DNA of 64,000 nucleotides from JAABVY01 sp964627935 (GTDB taxonomy: Bacteria > Zixibacteria > MSB-5A5 > JAABVY01): NCBI GenBank assembly GCA_964627935.1, contig CAZVLB010000014.1, positions 1 through 64,000 of the forward strand, read 5' to 3'. The position numbers and the translations under genes are program-made. The stretch's first letter is position 1; every line of letters starts with the position of its first letter. Positions 34,492 through 43,144 of the stretch are shown piece after piece. Below the pieces are notes generated by a model that saw only the letters and a program-made list of their open reading frames with translations, ran no database searches and had not been told where the DNA came from.

Positions 34492-35658
34492 TTATTTCGA
34501 TGAATAGAAGGGCGACATCATTCTTAATTTCTCAATCGCCTTCTTGACCGAATCGACAATATAATCCAAATCCTCGGGATTATTATCTTTACCAAATGAG
34601 AACCTGATTGCAGACTGTGCGATCTCCGGTGGAACACCCATGGCCGTGAGCACATGTGAGGGTTCCAGCGCTCCTGAGGTACAGGCCGAACCTGAAGTGA
34701 CACCGATACCCATCATATCCAGGTTGAGAATCGTGGCCTCGCCCTCGGCGCCTTTGAAACAGAGATTAACGGTCGCCTTTATACGCCCCTCCTCGGGACC
34801 ATTAAAGCGCACATCCGGGATCTCATCCATGATACGCTTACGGAATTTCTCGGCCATCCCTGAAATTTTGCGGTCACGCTCTTCCATTTCGGCCAGCGCC
34901 AGTTCCATCGCCCTGGCATAGCCGACAATTGCGGGTACGTTTTCGGTACCGGCACGAAGATTGCGCTCATGATGTCCGCCGGTCTGCCAGGCATGCAGAC
35001 GGGTACCCTGGCGGATGTAGATTATACCGACACCCTTGGGGCCGTATATTTTATGCGCCGAGGTCGACATCATGGTCAGCGGCGTTTTCTTAAGATCAAT
35101 GGGGATCTTGCCCGCCGCCTGTACCGCATCGCTGTGAAAGACAACGCCTTGTTCCTGACAAATTGCCGCCAGTTCATCCATCGGCTGAATCGAACCGACC
35201 TCATTGTTGGCATACATGATCGAGACCAGCGTTGTATCCGGCCGGATGGCTTTGCGCAGATCATCGGGATCGACAAAGCCCTGATTGTCAACCGGCAGAT
35301 AGGTGGTCTCATAGCCCAGCCGCTCGAGGAACATAAATGATTCCAGGATGGCATGGTGTTCTATTTTGGATGTAATTACATGCTTGCCTTTGTCGGCGTA
35401 CTCGAATGCCGCACCCTTGACGGCGAAATTATCCGATTCGGTCCCGCCGGATGTGAAGTAAATCTCCTCCGGCAGACAGTTAAATGCCCTGGCGATAATT
35501 TCGCGCGATTCCTCCAACCCGGCCTTGGCCTGACGGCCGAATTGATGCAGGCTGGAGGCATTACCCCAGGCCTCACGATAATATGGAAGCATGGCCTCGA
35601 TCACGCGCGGATCGGGCGGAGTGGTGCTGTTATGATCGAGATAAATCCGCTTATCCAA
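34492..35658 (-). CDS. iscS: Cysteine desulfurase (IscS/NifS type)
   Basis: The 388-residue PLP enzyme converts cysteine to alanine plus an enzyme-bound persulfide. It has YLDHNSTTPPDPRV, FTSGGTESDNFAVKG, FHSDAVQAAGKIPID, the PLP lysine in STSAHKIYGPKGVG (near residue 203) and the persulfide cysteine in VTSGSACTSGALEPSHVL (near 325). The start is TTG 35658, 7 nt after GGAGG, and no better start exists. The gene lies 1 nt after the Rrf2-type regulator and 87 nt before mnmA, matching the widespread iscR-iscS-mnmA order. No iscU scaffold follows. Confidence 0.94.
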   Translation of the reverse strand: MDKRIYLDHNSTTPPDPRVIEAMLPYYREAWGNASSLHQFGRQAKAGLEESREIIARAFNCLPEEIYFTSGGTESDNFAVKGAAFEYADKGKHVITSKIEHHAILESFMFLERLGYETTYLPVDNQGFVDPDDLRKAIRPDTTLVSIMYANNEVGSIQPMDELAAICQEQGVVFHSDAVQAAGKIPIDLKKTPLTMMSTSAHKIYGPKGVGIIYIRQGTRLHAWQTGGHHERNLRAGTENVPAIVGYARAMELALAEMEERDRKISGMAEKFRKRIMDEIPDVRFNGPEEGRIKATVNLCFKGAEGEATILNLDMMGIGVTSGSACTSGALEPSHVLTAMGVPPEIAQSAIRFSFGKDNNPEDLDYIVDSVKKAIEKLRMMSPFYSSK

Positions 35659-35659
35659 C

Positions 35660-36118
35660 TTAAGCCTCCGTATTTATTTTTTTCTCGACAATCTCAGACC
35701 GGGACTCGAAATCATCCAGGAGATCCTTAAGCGATGTATTATACAGCTTTTTGTTGATCATCTTCCTGAGGTCCTCCCAGAATCCGATGGCCATGCAGTT
35801 TTCAGGGCCGATACAGGTTGAATTCTTGTCGCCCGGATCCTTGCAGTCGGTAAATTCAATCGGGCCATCGAGACACTCGATAACATCACCGACACTTATC
35901 TCGGTAGGATCCTTGGCCAGGTAATATCCCCCCTGGGCGCCACGGACCGATTTCACAAAGCCCTTATTCTTGAGCCTGAAAAAAAGCTGCTCAAGGTAAG
36001 GAATGGTGATTTTCTGGCGGTGCGAAATTTCCTTGGTGGAAATCGGCTTTTCATCATTGTGACGGGCCAGTTCCAGAACCGCTCTCAGCCCGTATCTTCC
36101 TTTAGTCGAAATCTGCAT
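35660..36118 (-). CDS. Rrf2 family transcriptional regulator (IscR-like)
   Basis: The 152-residue protein begins MQISTKGRYGLRAVLELARH with a winged helix-turn-helix (SHRQKITIPYLEQLFFRLKNKGFVKSVRGAQGGYYLAK), the Rrf2 signature. Three cysteines in FTDCKDPGDKNSTCIGPENC (near residues 98-113) can bind a [2Fe-2S] cluster as in IscR/CymR-class sensors. The spacing CX9CX5C differs from E. coli IscR, so cluster binding is inference. It leads the regulator-iscS-mnmA operon, and a perfect palindrome at the promoter argues for autoregulation. Confidence 0.92.
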   Translation of the reverse strand: MQISTKGRYGLRAVLELARHNDEKPISTKEISHRQKITIPYLEQLFFRLKNKGFVKSVRGAQGGYYLAKDPTEISVGDVIECLDGPIEFTDCKDPGDKNSTCIGPENCMAIGFWEDLRKMINKKLYNTSLKDLLDDFESRSEIVEKKINTEA

Positions 36119-36138
36119 AAGTCACGCTCTTTTATTTA

Positions 36139-36161
36139 TGACCGTTAAAATGTAACGGTCA
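36139..36161. promoter_or_regulatory. Palindromic operator overlapping the transcription start
   Basis: A perfect inverted repeat TGACCGTTA-AAATG-TAACGGTCA occupies 36139-36161, beginning one base downstream of the -10 box. A bound dimer would cover the transcription start and block initiation. Its 9-bp arms and 23-bp length suit an Rrf2-type dimer, and the regulator gene starts 21 nt further on. Autoregulation is inferred from position and symmetry. Confidence 0.75.
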
Positions 36162-36190
36162 AGTATATCAAAAAAAACAGGATTTGTAAA
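36162..36190 (-). promoter_or_regulatory. Sigma-70 promoter of the Rrf2-iscS-mnmA operon
   Basis: TTTACA (36190-36185) and TATACT (36167-36162) are separated by 17 nt on the minus strand, each matching consensus at 5 of 6 positions. The transcription start falls inside the palindrome at 36139-36161. The distance to ATG 36118 gives a leader of roughly 37 nt. Confidence 0.8.
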
Positions 36191-36213
36191 GATTTGTTCA
36201 TGCATAATATCAA

Positions 36214-36975
36214 TCATGCCCCGGTCTTATATTTTACGGCCTGATCGACGAAGTTTTCAAAGATTTTCCAAGAAAAATCGCTGACCGGCTCCACCTCCGG
36301 GTGCCATTGAACCGTTTGAATATAACCCTGATCGGTACCTTCCAGGGCCTCGATTACGCCATCTTTCGATTTTCCGGCCACCCGCAGACCCTCGGGCACA
36401 CGCCTGATTATCTGATGATGAGCGGAATTGACTACAATCGTATCATCTCCGGCGAGCTCCCGCAGGCGTGAATTTTCCTCCAGGTAGATCTCATGAATAT
36501 TGGAAAAGTCTTTTTCCGGGGTCTGGCGATGATTCATGGTCTCTTCCTCGCGCTCATCCAGGTCCTGGTACAATGATCCGCCCAGGGCGACATTGATCAG
36601 CTGATGTCCGCGGCATATTCCCAGAAGAGGCAGGTTACGCGTGGTTGCCTTGAATATCATCTCGCGTTCAAAATTATCCCGCCTGAGATAACTCGGGCCC
36701 ATCCTTTCCCCCGCTTGATCTCCGTACATTTTGGGATCAACATCCTCACCGCCAACCAAAAGCAGGGCATGAATGAACCCGATATAGTAATCGGAATGAT
36801 CCATATGCTGGGTATTGGGCAACGGCAGTATTACGGAATCCAGCTCCTCCAGGATCTCGTAGTATTGCTGTTTGAAAAATTCGAATCTGTAGCCCGGATA
36901 TATATCAGGATCATGATCCTCCATTGTAAGTCCCATGGAAAGCCCGATTACCGGCTTTGTTAGATTTTGAGTCAT
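36214..36975 (-). CDS. Class I glutamine amidotransferase-like peptidase C26 (PuuD-like)
   Basis: The 253-residue protein has the gamma-glutamyl-GABA hydrolase layout. The nucleophile elbow PLLGICRGHQLINVALGGSLYQDL carries Cys near residue 120, and IQTVQWHPEVEPVSD supplies the catalytic His and Glu near 224-226. GGEDVDPKMYGDQ and VVNSAHHQIIRRV fit the peptidase C26 branch. It hydrolyses gamma-glutamyl amides of small amines or related compounds. AAGGGA precedes ATG 36975 in the 24-nt gap after the TamA-like gene, so it may be the last gene of the TamB-TamA transcript. No polyamine genes are near. Confidence 0.88.
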   Translation of the reverse strand: MTQNLTKPVIGLSMGLTMEDHDPDIYPGYRFEFFKQQYYEILEELDSVILPLPNTQHMDHSDYYIGFIHALLLVGGEDVDPKMYGDQAGERMGPSYLRRDNFEREMIFKATTRNLPLLGICRGHQLINVALGGSLYQDLDEREEETMNHRQTPEKDFSNIHEIYLEENSRLRELAGDDTIVVNSAHHQIIRRVPEGLRVAGKSKDGVIEALEGTDQGYIQTVQWHPEVEPVSDFSWKIFENFVDQAVKYKTGA

Positions 36976-36999
36976 ATCAATCCCTTTTTGCAGTATCTG

Positions 37000-38877
37000 T
37001 TAAAATGCATACAGTATCGATATATGAAAGCGTCCACCGCCAGCCACAGGTTTCCAGGCAACGCGCTGGCCGTAATCGAGCCGAACCGGACCCAGGGGCG
37101 ACACATATTGAATACCAAGACCGACGGTGGCCAGTACATCCTCAATACGGGCATCGCGCACATCGCGCCAAATCCCTCCGATATCCAGAAAAGTCGACAT
37201 CCAGAATTTGCCAATCAGGTACCTGCGCCATTCATGATTGGTTAAAAAGTAGAATTTCCCGCCCAGTGGATCTCCATCGGCATCCTTTGGGCCTACCGAA
37301 TTTTCGCTGTAGCCCCTGATCGTATTCGCACCACCAAGATAGAATCGATCGGGACTGGGAATAAATTCGTCATCTTCAAAACTAGCCGCCCAGCCCATCT
37401 TGATACGGAAAGCATAAACATCCCAGCGTGAAGCACGCAGATAACGGGACCATTCACCAACTGACTTGAAGAAATTCTTATCGCCGCCCAGGAAACCGCC
37501 ATATAACTGTCCATTCAGTCGTGTGACCGATCCGGATGTCGGCACAAATATATGCGGCCTTGTATCGCGGTCATAGGAGAGCCAGATAGATCGTCCCACC
37601 TCGATATCTGCATCCGATTTAAAACCGGGTATCGAATCCTCGGCAATGCCTTCGATGTTGACTTTTTCGAACTCGAAACCGGTGCGGATTTTGGTGAACT
37701 TGCTGATTTCTTTCAGCGTGCCCAGGTTAAATCTGAAAGCCTCGATCTTTATATCGCGTTCCGGCCGCCTGACACGCGGTTCCCAGGCAAACAGCAGATA
37801 GAGCGGCATGCGGAATCCAAATGGCCAGGGCTCGGTGTACTGAAATGAGAAGCGTTCCTCGATCAACTGCCAGCCCGAAATTACGCGGAAACTCAACGAG
37901 GGACTGAAGCGGAATGATCGTCCCAGCCCGGAAATATTTCTGCTGCCGGTTTCCAGCGCGAGGTCCCAGACCAGGTCATAGATTGTATCCTGCGCCGCAC
38001 CTGTCTGTACACGGATAAATTTCGGCTTCTTTTCATTGCAGGTAATAGTAAGATCGGGTTGAACTTCTATGGAATCGGCAGGCATATTGGTCTTGAAATC
38101 GACATAAGTGAACAGGCCGGTGGAATAAATCCGCTGGCGGCTTTCCAGGAGCTCCTCGCGGCTGTAAATATCGCCCGTCTTAAAAGTCAACTCTCTCTTC
38201 ACCACTTTAGCACTGGTATGAAACAGGCTGTCGACCTTAATATCACCGAACAATGTCAATGGCCCGGGGTCGAAATCAAAGATTACATTTTGTGTTGTGG
38301 AATCTTTTTCCAGCGGTTCAAGGCTGTACCCGATCCAGGCATAGGGATAACCGGAATTGGCATACAGGGTTTTTATATCCGAGGCCACTGTCTTGATTCT
38401 GAAAGTATTGAGCACATCGCCCGGCTTAAGCTGTGAGGCGATCTTTTTAATCCGCTCGGCCTTATAGCCGATATCCTCGGGCAGGATAACATTGCTGATA
38501 TGATACTGCGGACCTTCCTCGATATAAATCTTGACTATAGCCGCGCTGTCCATGCCAACTTCATATTCAAAGCTGAACTGCACATCGCGAAATCCATTTT
38601 TGTTGTAGAGATAATGAATCGCCGCACCATCCAGTTTTTCGCTGTCTTTGCGCAGACGGTTCTTTTTCTTGAGTCCGATTGTCTGCCAGAATCCCTGCTC
38701 CTGCGTCGAGATAGCGTCCTTGACCCCGCCGTCTGAGATTTCCTCATTGCCGATCACCTCGACCTCTTTCACGATCGGTTTTTTGGAGCGCCATTTATCG
38801 AGCGGATCACGGCCATGAAGATCTGCGAAACTCAGCAGAGTCAGAACAGCCACTATGTAAATGATCAGCTTCTTCAA
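37000..38877 (-). CDS. Omp85/BamA superfamily outer-membrane protein (TamA-like)
   Basis: The 625-residue protein has a signal peptide (MKKLIIYIVAVLTLLSFADLHG). Three POTRA-like repeats follow (near 35-110, 113-190, 195-270; IVKEVEVIGNEEISDGGVKDAI, YHISNVILPEDIGYKAERI, LTLFGDIKVDSLFHTSAKV). Then comes a 16-strand barrel with the Omp85 loop-6 motif YLGGANTIRGYSENSVGP and the terminal signature FHISILYAF. Start TTG 38877 directly abuts the TamB stop, so the pair is co-translated and should form a TamA-TamB-like envelope-spanning complex for outer-membrane assembly or lipid transport. Confidence 0.92.
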   Translation of the reverse strand: MKKLIIYIVAVLTLLSFADLHGRDPLDKWRSKKPIVKEVEVIGNEEISDGGVKDAISTQEQGFWQTIGLKKKNRLRKDSEKLDGAAIHYLYNKNGFRDVQFSFEYEVGMDSAAIVKIYIEEGPQYHISNVILPEDIGYKAERIKKIASQLKPGDVLNTFRIKTVASDIKTLYANSGYPYAWIGYSLEPLEKDSTTQNVIFDFDPGPLTLFGDIKVDSLFHTSAKVVKRELTFKTGDIYSREELLESRQRIYSTGLFTYVDFKTNMPADSIEVQPDLTITCNEKKPKFIRVQTGAAQDTIYDLVWDLALETGSRNISGLGRSFRFSPSLSFRVISGWQLIEERFSFQYTEPWPFGFRMPLYLLFAWEPRVRRPERDIKIEAFRFNLGTLKEISKFTKIRTGFEFEKVNIEGIAEDSIPGFKSDADIEVGRSIWLSYDRDTRPHIFVPTSGSVTRLNGQLYGGFLGGDKNFFKSVGEWSRYLRASRWDVYAFRIKMGWAASFEDDEFIPSPDRFYLGGANTIRGYSENSVGPKDADGDPLGGKFYFLTNHEWRRYLIGKFWMSTFLDIGGIWRDVRDARIEDVLATVGLGIQYVSPLGPVRLDYGQRVAWKPVAGGGRFHISILYAF

Positions 38878-41800
38878 TTAAAAATCCCAGTTCAGATTCA
38901 GATTCAGATGATACAGGTCGTCTTCATCCCTCTCGCCGGAGATAAACAAGCGCCTCGAAAAACGGTACTCGAAACCGACCTCCCGGGCCTGGCCCAGGTC
39001 GAGTTCGGTTGCACCGTAAATATACAGATTGGCGGTGGGATACAGGCCCAGCCGAATCTCGGCCTGTTCCAGAATCATTTCATCACCTTCATAATACGGA
39101 TTGATTTCCAGAACTTCGAGACCGATCCGCCGTCCCAGGAAATTAGCCAGTCGATTCATGGCGATCTCCTGCACGCCGTAAGAGAGCCGTTTGTCGAATT
39201 CCGATCCCTGCTCATCGCCCGGGGCAACCAGCCTCTGGAATGTTATGTATTCCATAAACTGGTTTTCACCAACCTCGGAATCGGCTGTGGCTGTTAGCTG
39301 CGGCTCCAGCAATGTGCCAGACAAAAGCAAACGGGCCTTGAGCCGTTCGCCGTATTGAATGATCGAAGTTTCGACAATGATATTCAGTTCAGGGTTGAAT
39401 TCATCGATGTTGTTGAAGCGTATCTCGCCGTTGGGGAGAACTGTGAATGTCTGGTCGAAGAAATAGTATTTGCCGCGCAATGTTTCCAGTGTACCCAGGA
39501 AATTTATAAAGTCACCTTCTTTGATGACTTTCAGATCACCGCTCAATTCGACATTGAAATCCTGATTTACGACTTTCAGATTAGAGGGAACAGTTATATC
39601 AAGATTGTAGTTAAACGCGCTCTCATCCTGCACGACCTGCATGGCCTCGATCTCTATGGCGGGCTCGAATGATTCACCATAGAAGAACGAGTTCAATGAC
39701 ACATCGCCAACCGCAAAAACAGTATCGCCTCCGGCAATTACGATATCAGCCTGATTGATGACCCCTTCAATGTCTCCCAGGTCATAGCGGAAAGGAAAAT
39801 TCTCCGCCTGCAGGTTCAAATCAAGTTCAGGTTTTAAAATGCTTTCCAGCGAGATATTTCCTGTGACAACCGCAAATCCGGGGCGGCCGTCATGGCGCAA
39901 TTCGCTTGTCATTGAATCGGAGATAATATAGCGATCCTCGAAACTCAAGTCAGCATGCACATTCTCGAGCACATTTTCCAGATAGTAGACCTTGACACTG
40001 CCATTCCTGAGATGATAGCTGCCATCAAAATATGGATCATCCGGCGTTCCGCTGACCTTCAGATCAAGCAGATTCTCTCCCTCGATCCATTCAATATCGG
40101 GCAGGACCACGGGCAGCATATAATAGGATGTCCCTCGAGAGGCGATTTCCAAATCCATCTGCTCATTATCGACCAGCCTGCTTTCGGTCGCATGCAAGGC
40201 CAGGTTAAGGGGTATCGTACCGGATGCCTTGGTAAGATTGTTTTCTCCGCGCAACACAATGCTGTCGACACCGATCAAAGAATCGGAATAATCAAGAGAG
40301 AATGACAGGTCGCCATAAGATTGACCGTACATATATGTATTCTCCGCCTGACCCTCAAGATCAATGATCGGATCGGCTATGGTACCATTCAGGTTACCGC
40401 TGAACTTGACTATGCCCTCAAACCCCGGTTCGGGAACATAAAAGCTCAGAATCGGGGCCAGATTGAGATTTCTGCATCGGGCGACAAAATCAAGCTGCTC
40501 CTGATTTATTACCGAGCCATAAAGATTAAGCGAACCGCTGTCTGTGGCCAGCGCCAGCCTGTTTATATACCACGATGTGTCGCTGACCGTGAATTCCATC
40601 CTGTCCACTGCCCTGATTGTGAATGTATCTATCACGGCATTGAATCTGGGTACGCTTATGCCTATCAAAGTATCAGAGATGTCGGCAATCAGCTCGAACT
40701 GCGATGTGAGCCTTGACGAAATCAGATTGACCGAATCGGCAATCAACAGGTTCGAGTCAAAAAGCAATCTGCCTGTCAAACGATCGCCGTCATAACGGTC
40801 ATAATGAAATGATCCGCTGTTCAGATCAATTGAACCATCCAGAGCAGTTGCAAAACGATCGAAGTTAACCGCCAGGCCCAGGCTGTCGCTGATGACATCA
40901 TAGGCCTGTGCCGAATCGGAGATGAAAGAGGCAATCAGCGAAGGATCTTCGATCGAGCCCTGAAAACGAAACTGCCCCTGGCCCCGTCCACCCATTTCCT
41001 CCAGCGTCAGATACTGCATCATAAAGGGCTGCAGATCCGTTGAGCGTGCATTACCCTGAATATCAATAATGCCTTCGTATTCGATTATCCCTTCAGCATT
41101 CGCCCTCGTGCCCTGGAAAATGGCTGTAATCGGCTCGCGGAATATGATCGAGTCATTGTAAACATCTGCATCGCCAAAGACTGAATCGAATGGATATATA
41201 TCGAAATATCCGCTGTCCAGCTCGGCCCTGATACTGATTTCCATTTCATCCGAGGAAAAACTGCTGCCGTTCAGGATAATCGCGCCGGTGAAAGAGGTGT
41301 TGAAAGTATTGTCAATGATATCATTCAAATTGAAATCACTCATCCTGCCGGAAAACAGGTATTCATTGGGCGTGGAAACGAAATCCAGAAGACCGTCGCC
41401 CTGCAGGTTGGCTCCCAATGCACCGCCACGCAGGTCATAGAATGCCACCTCGCCCCCGCTGTATTCGACTGTGCTGTTGATATTGCGAATCTGACGGCCA
41501 AAGATATCACCGCTGAAACTCAGATCACCCGCTACGGAGACATCATTGCCGCGCAGTGATCCGCTCAGAATCATCTCCCCCTCCAGCTCGGCGTCGAACA
41601 AATTTCCAATCTGCTGCAGGTCAAATGATGATTGCCGCAGATCGGTGCGATAATCGAGACGGTCGATATTTGCCATTTGCGCATCGAAATCTATCCGTGA
41701 ATCAAGTGTACGAATCTCCACGCTGTCTGCGAAAAGAGAACTGTCTTCCAGGGTAAACAAACCACTGATTTGATTCACATCAAAACCCATATAGCTGAAT

Positions 41801-42372
41801 GCAAAGCTCAATGAGTCAATGCTGGCCTGGATTTTGTTTTGTTCTCTGAGAAGGGCAAGTTCGAGATGAATATCCCTGGCCAGGGTTTTATTTTTTCCGG
41901 AAAAATCTCGAATCAGGCCCGATTCAATGATCAGCTCCTCCACCTTGAATTCGGGCAGGCCGGAGGTTTCGCCCTCATCTCCCCCGCCTTTGAATTTTTC
42001 CAGCAGTTCATCATGAATCCCGAATTCGAGATTATCGATATGAACACTTCTTATGATCCATTGCTGTCGCCAGAAATCGGTCAATGAATATTCCACTGTC
42101 AGGCCGCTGATGTATGCAATTTGAATTAATGAATCGCCGCGCTGATAATGCAGAAACAGGTCTGTCAGGCGCATGCCGGTAACCAGCGAACCGCTGATAT
42201 CATCCACGCTCAGGACGACATCATATTTGTCGCCCACCATTTTCTTGAATGAGCGCGAAACAACTCTTTCGGGGAGATTGGTCTGGGTAATCAGGATATA
42301 GGCAATTATCAACAGTATCAGAAATACTGCCAGAACACGCAGCGGGGCTTTAAAATGCTTTAAAATCTTCAT
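38878..42372 (-). CDS. tamB: TamB-like translocation/assembly module protein
   Basis: The 1164-residue protein has one N-terminal membrane helix (LRVLAVFLILLIIAYILI) and an almost wholly beta-rich periplasmic region of AsmA-like repeats. The C-terminal TamB/DUF490 domain follows (about 830-1164: LNIIVETSIIQYGERLKARLLLSG, PQLTATADSEVGENQFMEYI, and the final NPYYEGD and YRFSRRLFISGERDEDDLYHLNLN segments). It would bridge the inner membrane and the TamA-like barrel whose gene follows with no gap. The start overlaps the AhpD-like gene's stop (ATGA). Confidence 0.93.
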   Translation of the reverse strand: MKILKHFKAPLRVLAVFLILLIIAYILITQTNLPERVVSRSFKKMVGDKYDVVLSVDDISGSLVTGMRLTDLFLHYQRGDSLIQIAYISGLTVEYSLTDFWRQQWIIRSVHIDNLEFGIHDELLEKFKGGGDEGETSGLPEFKVEELIIESGLIRDFSGKNKTLARDIHLELALLREQNKIQASIDSLSFAFSYMGFDVNQISGLFTLEDSSLFADSVEIRTLDSRIDFDAQMANIDRLDYRTDLRQSSFDLQQIGNLFDAELEGEMILSGSLRGNDVSVAGDLSFSGDIFGRQIRNINSTVEYSGGEVAFYDLRGGALGANLQGDGLLDFVSTPNEYLFSGRMSDFNLNDIIDNTFNTSFTGAIILNGSSFSSDEMEISIRAELDSGYFDIYPFDSVFGDADVYNDSIIFREPITAIFQGTRANAEGIIEYEGIIDIQGNARSTDLQPFMMQYLTLEEMGGRGQGQFRFQGSIEDPSLIASFISDSAQAYDVISDSLGLAVNFDRFATALDGSIDLNSGSFHYDRYDGDRLTGRLLFDSNLLIADSVNLISSRLTSQFELIADISDTLIGISVPRFNAVIDTFTIRAVDRMEFTVSDTSWYINRLALATDSGSLNLYGSVINQEQLDFVARCRNLNLAPILSFYVPEPGFEGIVKFSGNLNGTIADPIIDLEGQAENTYMYGQSYGDLSFSLDYSDSLIGVDSIVLRGENNLTKASGTIPLNLALHATESRLVDNEQMDLEIASRGTSYYMLPVVLPDIEWIEGENLLDLKVSGTPDDPYFDGSYHLRNGSVKVYYLENVLENVHADLSFEDRYIISDSMTSELRHDGRPGFAVVTGNISLESILKPELDLNLQAENFPFRYDLGDIEGVINQADIVIAGGDTVFAVGDVSLNSFFYGESFEPAIEIEAMQVVQDESAFNYNLDITVPSNLKVVNQDFNVELSGDLKVIKEGDFINFLGTLETLRGKYYFFDQTFTVLPNGEIRFNNIDEFNPELNIIVETSIIQYGERLKARLLLSGTLLEPQLTATADSEVGENQFMEYITFQRLVAPGDEQGSEFDKRLSYGVQEIAMNRLANFLGRRIGLEVLEINPYYEGDEMILEQAEIRLGLYPTANLYIYGATELDLGQAREVGFEYRFSRRLFISGERDEDDLYHLNLNLNWDF

Positions 42373-43001
42373 TCCTGAAAGACGGATTCAAATAATTTCC
42401 TGGCACGCTGGCCCTTTGACTTCGAGCAGAAAGCGGAGGCGATCTCGACGGTCTGCTCAATATCGTTTATACCCGCGCCGAGGTTCCTGGCTCCACGCAT
42501 ATGGGAATGAAGTTGATTTAGATCGGATGACACTGTCAGTGCGGCCACCGTGCACAGCTCACGCATCACGCCCGCCAGCACACCCCGCGACAGCACCTTG
42601 CCGTAACCCTCGACAATCATCCACTCGGAAAGCTCCGGCGAAATTTCGCCGATACGGTCACGAAGCTTGTCGTAGTTTTTGCCATAGACCTTCTCACACA
42701 ACACCCGCCCGCGGATCTTCCATTCCGACCAATAGTTGTACTTGAAATTGATTCTGGATGGTGCCGGTTCGTTCTCGGCGCTGGTCTCGCGGAAAATCTT
42801 GATTCCCTCCAGCGCACGCGGATAACCAAGGAACAGATATGATTGAAGCAGTACCTCATAGATTTTGGAAAGCGGCACCTTTTCTTCAATCGCCTCTCTC
42901 ATCAAATTTTTCAAAAGCCTGTATTTCCCCGCTGCCAGGCAGGCGGAGATCTTTATCAGATAAATATTAATTTCCGTCAGGGTTTCTTTTGAGGGTGTAA
43001 T
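42369..43001 (-). CDS. Carboxymuconolactone decarboxylase/AhpD-like protein, non-standard start
   Basis: The helical protein fits the CMD family: SYLFLGYPRALEGIKIF, then RELCTVAALTVSSDLNQLHS followed by an HMRGARNLGA-type segment. It lacks the paired Cys of AhpD-type peroxidases. The first ATG is 42902 and a TTG is at 42914, but family-like sequence (TLTEINIYLIKISACLAAGK) continues upstream in frame to a stop at 43007-43005. No ATG, GTG or TTG lies in that stretch. ATT 43001 stands 3-4 nt after GAGGTGA (43011-43005), so an ATT start is proposed, giving 210 residues. A frameshift from the nearby GTG 43008 is the alternative. It overlaps tamB by 4 nt. Confidence 0.72.
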   Translation of the reverse strand: MTPSKETLTEINIYLIKISACLAAGKYRLLKNLMREAIEEKVPLSKIYEVLLQSYLFLGYPRALEGIKIFRETSAENEPAPSRINFKYNYWSEWKIRGRVLCEKVYGKNYDKLRDRIGEISPELSEWMIVEGYGKVLSRGVLAGVMRELCTVAALTVSSDLNQLHSHMRGARNLGAGINDIEQTVEIASAFCSKSKGQRARKLFESVFQE

Positions 43002-43144
43002 CCGTCACCTCGCTTTTTTACATATACGAATAGTCTCTTAATGTAATCGAATATTATAGAATTTGTCAACAAGCAAAACCATTCAACATAAAGGAATTAG
43101 CGGATTTTGAGGAAATTGGTGCCGACCGCCGAGAGACCGTTTTT

